A stretch of 64,000 nucleotides of DNA from Rhineura floridana. Its lineage: Eukaryota; Chordata; Lepidosauria; Squamata; Rhineuridae. The DNA is taken from contig NC_084482.1 of assembly GCF_030035675.1 (NCBI RefSeq), forward strand, positions 73,135,120 through 73,199,119, given 5' to 3'. Each line of letters opens with the position of its first letter. Positions within the stretch are counted from its first letter, which is position 1. The position numbers were made by a program, and so were the translations under genes. Below, in pieces: positions 58,140-64,000 of the stretch. The notes under the pieces were generated by a model. It saw only the letters and a list, made by a program, of their open reading frames with translations, was not told the DNA's origin and did no database searches.

Positions 58140-59320
58140 ATACAAAGGATACCCCTTGTGGAGTCACCTTATTAAATACAAGCAGAGGTTCCTCATTGGT
58201 GAGGCAGGTGCATTCTGTGCATGATCAAGCCATTTTTTCCTGTGGATTATAGTTCCTAGTCATCATGTCTCCTTCGTGGTGCTTAGGCTGCAACACACTT
58301 TAATTAGGTACAATATTGCCTGTACATTTTCCTTCTCAGTCAGCCAATTTAGAACTTCCTTCTCTTTATACCTTTAAAAAAACAAGCTCACCAGAGGATC
58401 TGGAGACTTGACTTAAATATCCTTCTCTCTGTCACTGGCTCATTGTGTTGTGTTGTATAAAACACTCGGGTAGCCAACTAGCCATGATGGCTTCAGCAGA
58501 AGTGAAACAATAATCAAGTAGCACTTTAGAGACTGTACTTAGGAAAGGAAATGCAAGCAATAAAAGCTACAAGAAAATATCCCAAAGTAGATTTTTTTTT
58601 AAAGGCTAGACAGTTTCATGAAATACATAAAGGGGGGGGGGGATGAAATTGGAAGTATTTGTAAAAAAAACATCAGATTCTGACCACAAAATGTTTGACA
58701 TCCACTTGATTTCCCACTAGGCAGGAAAATTCACCACCAGATATGCACCTAAAAACACTAGATTTTAATGGGGAAATCGTTACATTGGCAACAATGGGAG
58801 AGATGCTCTGCAGTGCGTAACAATACTGTCCTTCCTGCCTTGCCTTCCTCCAATTGCAAACCCTTAGATTTACCAACTCCCAACTCCATCCATCAAGATT
58901 TGTGCTCACTCCACTCTCACTTTCAACTCTTATATTTGCTGTGTTTGGTATCTATCCCCTTTTATCCATGAGACAAAGATACTGTGGATTCTTTAGGAAA
59001 ACTTTATTGATCACATCCAGTCACATTCTTGGCCTAATCCCTCCTACCCCTTTTTCCTCCCCTCCCAGCTCCTCCCCTCAACTACTGGGGCCTGCTCAAG
59101 ACAAGCTTCTTAAACTCAAACTTATTAACAACAGAATATGACACTGTGCTCCCATTCCCTTGGTAACTTTGCCCTGCCCCTCTCTTTGGATGCCTAAACT
59201 GTGTTTCTAAAAGCTCAAATGAAATTTTAAGTTACTGCAATGCTAGAAATTTGGGGACTGAAGGAAAATGTCATTGGGCAGGCAATGCCCTCATTCCCCT
59301 TCCCCCATCACTACACCCCT
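58140..59320. other. No gene recognised
   Basis: Mixed sequence with a G-run near 58634. No conserved coding sequence or complete element is seen. Confidence 0.5.
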
Positions 59321-59324
59321 GGTT

Positions 59325-59625
59325 ACACTGGAATTCACTCCCACAAGAGACAATGATGGCCACCAACTTGGATGGCTATAAAAGAGCATTAGACAAACAT
59401 GGATAAGGCTATCAACAGTTACTAGCCATGATGGCTATAGTCTGCCTCAAGGTTGGAAGCAGCATGCTTCTAAATACCAGATGCTGGAAACCACGTGAGG
59501 GGAGAGTGCTCTTGCACTCAGATCCTGCTTGTAGACCTCACATAGGCATCTGGTTGGCCACTGTGAGAACAGGATGCTAGACTAGATTGGCCATTGGCCT
59601 GATCCAGCAGGCTCTTCTTAATCTT
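59325..59625 (+). mobile_element. CR1 LINE 3' fragment
   Basis: Begins in the C-terminal codons (aattcactcccacaagagac, accaacttggatggctataa) and runs through the 3' UTR (actagccatgatggctatag, ctggttggccactgtgagaa) to gatccagcaggctcttctta. Same subfamily as 4400-6468. Confidence 0.8.
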
Positions 59626-60379
59626 GAATATACTTGAGAACAGGCACTTCAGGCTTCCTTCAGACTCTGGCTTCCCTACAACAGGCCTGTTATTAGGGAG
59701 TACACCATTACAGGTGCTTTGCTAATTTTCAGTTAAAGTTAAGAATATGGGCATGAACGATACAGACAGCAACAAGCCTTTCACTTACTTAGAAACAGAA
59801 CTGGGGGGTGGCTGTTAACCCTATCTTACCTGATTTTCTCTCCCACACACACACCACCACCAAAGTTATAGTACCCAACTGACATTTGTGTAGCATAATC
59901 CTAAATATATTGACTCAGAAATCATCAGTACTAAATCTTATTGTATAGTAAGCACACTTATGAGTGCAACCTTCAGCTCAGCAGAGATGACTCAACTGCA
60001 GATGGTGTCTTTAAGCTGCAGCTCACCCAATGTATCTGTCACTTCCCAAAGTACTGCAAACAGTACCCAAGAGGTTAGCTGAGGAAGGAAAGTAGCAACT
60101 TGCAGCAGCCTGCTCCAATTCTGTGGTTATTTTGTGCAACACTTCTAAAACTGAACTGGAATGAAGGGAAATCTGTATTTCTTATTCAACATGTAGAAAC
60201 AGACCAGCACAGGAAGAAAACCAGATTTCCTTTTACCAACAGTAGGCTATGGCTGATTTTTCAAAATCTCTCTCATAGCTGCAGTCCAGACCCAATAGGA
60301 ACACCTTTCATGCAGAATACCTCAATTGCTCCTACATGCTGTTTAGGAGCATGCTCTCATGTAGATCAAGGAGGTAGCC

Positions 60380-60760
60380 TTCCTGATGTTGCAAGACTGA
60401 CTCCCAGCATCCCTGTTTGGCCATGCTACCTGAAAATGATGGAAGTTGAAGCCCATCAACATCTAGAAGACCACATCTAGAATTCCCAATACAGGGCAGG
60501 AAATCTTTGGCCCTCCAGGTGTTACTGGACTACAAGGACCCATCAATCCCTGCCCGTTGGCCATGCTAACTAGAGCTGCAGTCCAGCAATACCTGAAGAT
60601 GTGAACAGGTTCCCTCTGCTTGACCTAGATCAGGTGATGGGAACCTCTGGCTCTCCAGATGTTGCTCAACTTCCATCATCCCTGGCCATTGACCATGCTT
60701 GCTGGTGCTGCTGGGAGTTGTAGTTCAGCAACATCTAAAGGGCCAAAGGTTTCCTGCTCC
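60380..60760. mobile_element. Cluster of three palindromic MITEs
   Basis: Three degenerate members in a row at about 60380-60475, 60505-60600 and 60640-60750. Each has a gttgct-gaact-type left arm, a central ggccatgct, and a ttgtagttcagcaacatct-type right arm. Confidence 0.6.
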
Positions 60761-60849
60761 TAACCTAGATAAATGGCTACTGTTAACACTATTTTAAAGT
60801 CAACATACCTGCTTTAGTATAGGTATCCGAGTTTTCATATTTTTGCATA

Positions 60850-61260
60850 GCTGATGAGAATGAAAAGGGACTTTCTCTACAGTCAGTCAGTGCAGGGAGG
60901 TTACATCTATAGCAACAGACTAGGTCTTTCAGCCCATTGCAGTTATTGTGGACTTGACTTGGTAACAGAAACCATGATTCAGCTTCTCCATATTTCCCAC
61001 AACACATCTCAACCTTTCTTTATAAAGTCTCTCTTCATAAAAATGCAACCAAATTTGGTGTACAGGAGAAGTTTATGTCATTGTGATTTTTTCCCTTACT
61101 GCAGACCTGTCAATAAGGATAGCTCTCTCATTAAATTACATAATCAACAATGGGGCCTTTCAAGGACAAGCTTTTTCAGAAATGCTACCATGACTACAGC
61201 TCTACTGCAATTGAAACTAGATGCCTGGAAACCTTGCCTCCCTAACGTTTTCTATCCTAG
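60850..61260 (+). mobile_element. Possible LINE fragment with a Cys knuckle
   Basis: A 136-residue open frame reads SAHCSYCGLDLVTETMIQLL, then FFIKSLFIKMQPN. The placing of the cysteines and the ET..LL segment recalls the C-terminal knuckle of the LINEs at 1747-2636 and 12665-13115, but similarity is weak. Confidence 0.3.
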
Positions 61261-61269
61261 CTAACGAGG

Positions 61270-61865
61270 AAGGCATGATGTGGTGGAAAGACACCTCACA
61301 AAGAATAATGTACAGCTGGAAAAAGTGCAGGAAAGGGCAACCCAAACAATCAGGGGGCTAGAACAAGTCCCCTATAAGGAAAGGCTACAGTATTTGGGCT
61401 ATTTAGTCTACAGATAAAATAAGGGAGGACACGGTAAAAGTATATAAAATTATGTATGCTGTGGAAGAATAAAGTTTCTCTCATAATCCTGGAACCAGGA
61501 GTCATTCACTGAAGCTGGATGAAGATTCAGGACAGCAGAAGGTAGTAGTTCTTCACCCAGGGCAGTTAAACTATGAACTCTCTACCACAAGGTGTGGTGA
61601 TGCCTACCTACATACTTTAAAAAAGAATTAGACAAATTGGAAGATAAAGCTATCAATGGCTGTTTCCATGACGACCATATAGTTACTACTTCCAAAATAG
61701 CCAATAACATGTCTCTGAATACCAGTTACTGCAGAATATTAGCAAAAGATGGCTATTGCCTTAATGTCCCATGTCTGCATTTTGCAGAGGCATCTAATTG
61801 GCCAGCATCCTAGCTGGAAACAAGATGCTGGACAAGATGGACTTTTGTCTGACTCCTCTTCTAAC
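61270..61865 (+). mobile_element. CR1 LINE fragment, degenerate
   Basis: gtacagctggaaaaagtgca, ccctataaggaaaggctaca, then gaaaagcg-type region lost, gttaaactatgaactctcta, and the 3' UTR pieces aatggctgtttccatgacga and gaagatgctggacaag-like end. Coding frames are broken in several places. Confidence 0.65.
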
Positions 61866-62206
61866 ATGTTTACTCTGTAATGAACTAGCAAGAAAGCTGC
61901 GTAGACTACCATAGTCCCACATCCAAAATCTTGTTCTACTTTGCAGTGACAAGACCTGAAATAGTAGTCTGGGACAACATGCACACACATCCATGTAATT
62001 AGTAAATTCCATTTACTGGTTCCCTGAACTTAAAAAAAACACAAGTAAAAAGTACCCACAGCATTAATGCTGCAAATACCAAAAGCAATGAGGAGTTCTG
62101 CAAGATTAATCCTAGATATCTGGTATTACTGCTGGAGGCATGCATGGCTACAATACAACACATCCTCTTCTACTGTGAAGTGGTCACCCCCTAACATTTA
62201 TAAATA

Positions 62207-62212
62207 TTTATT
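62207..62212 (-). terminator. ELAC2: ELAC2 poly(A) signal
   Basis: AATAAA on the minus strand, about 350 bp after the ELAC2 stop codon. It is the first clear AATAAA I saw downstream of the stop, so the 3' UTR probably ends near 62190. Confidence 0.6.
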
Positions 62213-62562
62213 GCAGAGATCCTATCCCCAAAATAGCCTGATTTACCTTGGTCTAATTCATACTTTTTGCCATGTGCCTCAAATTTAAAAAAAAGGGGGG
62301 GGAATATTTCTAGCAAACAATCAAGTGTACCATTAGAACAGATCATGTTTCTGATACATTGTAGCCAGGAAGCATGTTTTGCTAGCTGTGCTAGTAATGT
62401 GTCCAGCAGGAATTGCACCTGTAGAAGCAGAGGCCAGCCAAGTTTGGCTAAGTTCAGGTGTGTGGATGTCTCCTAGAATCTTCAGTGCTGTGCACATCAC
62501 ATGTTATGCATAAGTTATTCTTCCTGGTTAAAAGGCACAAAGGCAGCTATTTGCTGCTTTGC

Positions 62563-62805
62563 TCAGTTGACAGTTTTTAGTTTTTTGTTCGGTACTCCAT
62601 GGGAATCTTCTGTGTGTCCCAATTTCATTTTGGCTGGTGCCTTGTTTGCAACAACAGTCTGGGCCTCAGAAGCTCTAATTGCCTCTTTCAGAAGACGCAG
62701 CTCGCGTTTCTCCCTTCGTTCTTCCATCTCCTCAATCTCATCTGCAAACAAGGCTTTCAATGGCAGGATCAGTTTTGGAATGGCAGCAAAATCACCAAAA
62801 CACAC
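62563..62805 (-). CDS. ELAC2: ELAC2 last coding exon (tRNase Z, long form)
   Basis: ELAC2 is the zinc-dependent endonuclease that removes 3' trailers from nuclear and mitochondrial pre-tRNAs. This exon starts after an attatcag acceptor in phase 0 and encodes 80 residues plus TGA at 62565-62563. It reads VCFGDFAAIPKLILPLKALF, then DEIEEMEERREKREL, then a lysine-rich tail ending KKLKTVN. Human ELAC2 has [20 protein letters not shown] and DIEEMEERREKREL at the same place. It is the C-terminal helical and basic tail, after the metal-binding motifs. The frame is intact. Confidence 0.95.
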   Translation of the reverse strand: MCFGDFAAIPKLILPLKALFADEIEEMEERREKRELRLLKEAIRASEAQTVVANKAPAKMKLGHTEDSHGVPNKKLKTVN

Positions 62806-62887
62806 CTGATAATGAAGAGTGACATTAGAGTAGCAGTAATTGTGCAGAATCTCCACCCACCCACCGCCAACAAACCAGCAATAGCTA

Positions 62888-63003
62888 CCCTGTAGCCCTC
62901 CAGATGTTACTGAACTACAACTCCTGTCATCCCCAACAGTTGGCCATGCTGGCTTGGGCTGATGGGAGTTGGGAGTCCAACAATATTTAGAGGGCTACAG
63001 ATT
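62888..63003. mobile_element. Palindromic (fold-back) MITE in the last ELAC2 intron
   Basis: tgtagccctccagatgttac at one end and atatttagagggctacagat at the other; central ttggccatgctggcttggg. Same family as 12938-13075. Confidence 0.7.
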
Positions 63004-63486
63004 CTCTTTCTCTGTAATACACTCTTGTAATAGAGGAGATGGATGTACAACATGTGCTGTAACATCCTCGGTGCTGGATGATCACTGAGTTTCTTTTCCA
63101 ACTTTCAGCTCCCCTTGACCTGTGTAAGGCACATAAATGGACAGTTCAGTGCAAACCAGAGGACTGCCACTGTGCTTGACAGTTTCTAGTGCTACCACCT
63201 ATTTCTCCCCAACATAAAGAAACTGGGACCACCAGCAAGGAACATCCCACAAAAGCTGCAGTATGACTAGGGCATGCTAAGGATCAGTCAGATGTAGGTT
63301 TGACAAGGGAAGTCTTGGGCTCCAAAAAGGAAAGTGAAGCAATCCCACATACTCCTTTTCAGCATACAATTCCCGTTTTGCAGTTGCTAAAAGTATGACT
63401 TAGAAAACTTTTTCAAGGGGAAAAAATTCCTCAAAGTGCATGTAAATGTGGAGCCCTCTTACTTTAAGCTCAAGTTCGTAACTCAC

Positions 63487-63631
63487 CTGCATGTGATCAA
63501 ATGCAATTCCAACCCTCTCACTGAAATCCTCACTGAAGAGAGGGATTTTAGCATAACGCTGGCTGAAGTGATTGAGCATAATGAATTCTGCATTCATCTT
63601 CATCCCAACTTCAATTGCTTGGGAGGTAGTG
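63487..63631 (-). CDS. ELAC2: ELAC2 penultimate exon
   Basis: This 145-nt exon has acceptor tccttcctatag and donor CAG|GTGAGT. It enters in phase 2 and leaves in phase 0, joining directly to the last exon. It reads [20 protein letters not shown], then [12 protein letters not shown], then [14 protein letters not shown]. The HFSQRY signature carries the last metal-binding histidine of the metallo-beta-lactamase fold in tRNase Z. The match to human ELAC2 is nearly perfect. Upstream exons lie beyond the right edge; 63632-64000 is intron without visible coding sequence. Confidence 0.96.
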
Positions 63632-64000
63632 CTATAGGAAGGAAGAATAGTAAAGTAAATAACTACACAATATGAACTGAAGAGAGGGTTCCCTCAGTTC
63701 AGACTAACTGATATCCTGCATAAAAGAAAATAGTAAAGGGGAGAGGGAAACACATTATAACCCTCAGGAACAATATTTTGTGATCCAAAGCTTCCTCTGA
63801 AGTTTAATTATTTCAGCATATATCAAAGGCAAACAGAAACAACTGCATCAACATGCAATTAAATAAGTTTAGCTCCTGGGAGCCCATAATTTCTCTCTAA
63901 CCCTACCATATTTATTTCTGAAAAAGAATGCTTGGCCTCAGTTTGTGGACATTCTGCCAAAACGCTGAAGCTACCTTCTGTTAGAGACTGAGAAAGTCTG

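Overview
The window looks like nuclear DNA of a squamate reptile (lizard or snake). The evidence is the repeat mix: CR1, L2 and BovB/RTE LINEs, an L1-like ORF1-only element, a Penelope-like element, a BovB-tailed Sauria-type SINE, tRNA-headed SINEs, and many short palindromic or TIR-bearing DNA elements. Two host genes are recognisable, both on the minus strand and both split by introns with good splice sites. At 62.2-63.6 kb lie the last two coding exons of ELAC2 (long-form tRNase Z) and a poly(A) signal. Between 25.9 and 14.3 kb lie six consecutive 5' exons of an axonemal outer-arm dynein heavy chain, best matched to DNAH9. ELAC2 and DNAH9 are linked on human 17p12, which supports both calls.

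The dominant structural feature is a very recent large duplication. Bases 1-15069 recur at 24473-39542, about 24.47 kb further on, with only about a dozen substitutions noticed by eye plus a few homopolymer and dinucleotide length changes. DNAH9 exon 1 with its CpG-rich promoter is therefore present twice (1.06-1.45 and 25.53-25.92 kb), and so is exon 6 (14.35-14.58 and 38.82-39.06 kb). Read along the minus strand the exon order is 6', 1, 2, 3, 4, 5, 6, 1'. The right edge of the duplication is followed within 2 bp by a third, identical 336-bp copy of 11236-11571, and then by unrelated DNA. This is either a real, very young complex rearrangement or an unresolved haplotype/assembly duplication. 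Exon 4 carries an in-frame TAG in an otherwise well conserved sequence.

An older layer of segmental duplication lies underneath. A block at 6.59-10.55 kb (with its young copy at 31.06-35.02 kb) is present inverted and diverged at 40.41-43.44 kb, partly again at 47.27-47.88 kb, and partly inverted at 50.22-51.21 plus 52.26-52.56 kb. It carries what looks like the terminal exon and poly(A) signal of an unidentified gene.

The rest is intron or intergenic DNA filled with transposon fossils: CR1 at 4.4-6.47 kb and at 44, 59 and 61 kb; BovB at 44.9-45.6 kb; a Penelope GIY-YIG remnant at 40.0-40.4 kb; and an L1-like element at 22.5-24.1 kb inside DNAH9 intron 1. There are also fold-back elements at 12.9, 21.8, 48.2, 55.0, 57.0 and 60.4-63.0 kb, and a 236-bp (TG)n tract at 57.9 kb. 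I saw no CRISPR, no convincing tRNA or rRNA gene, and no endogenous retrovirus.
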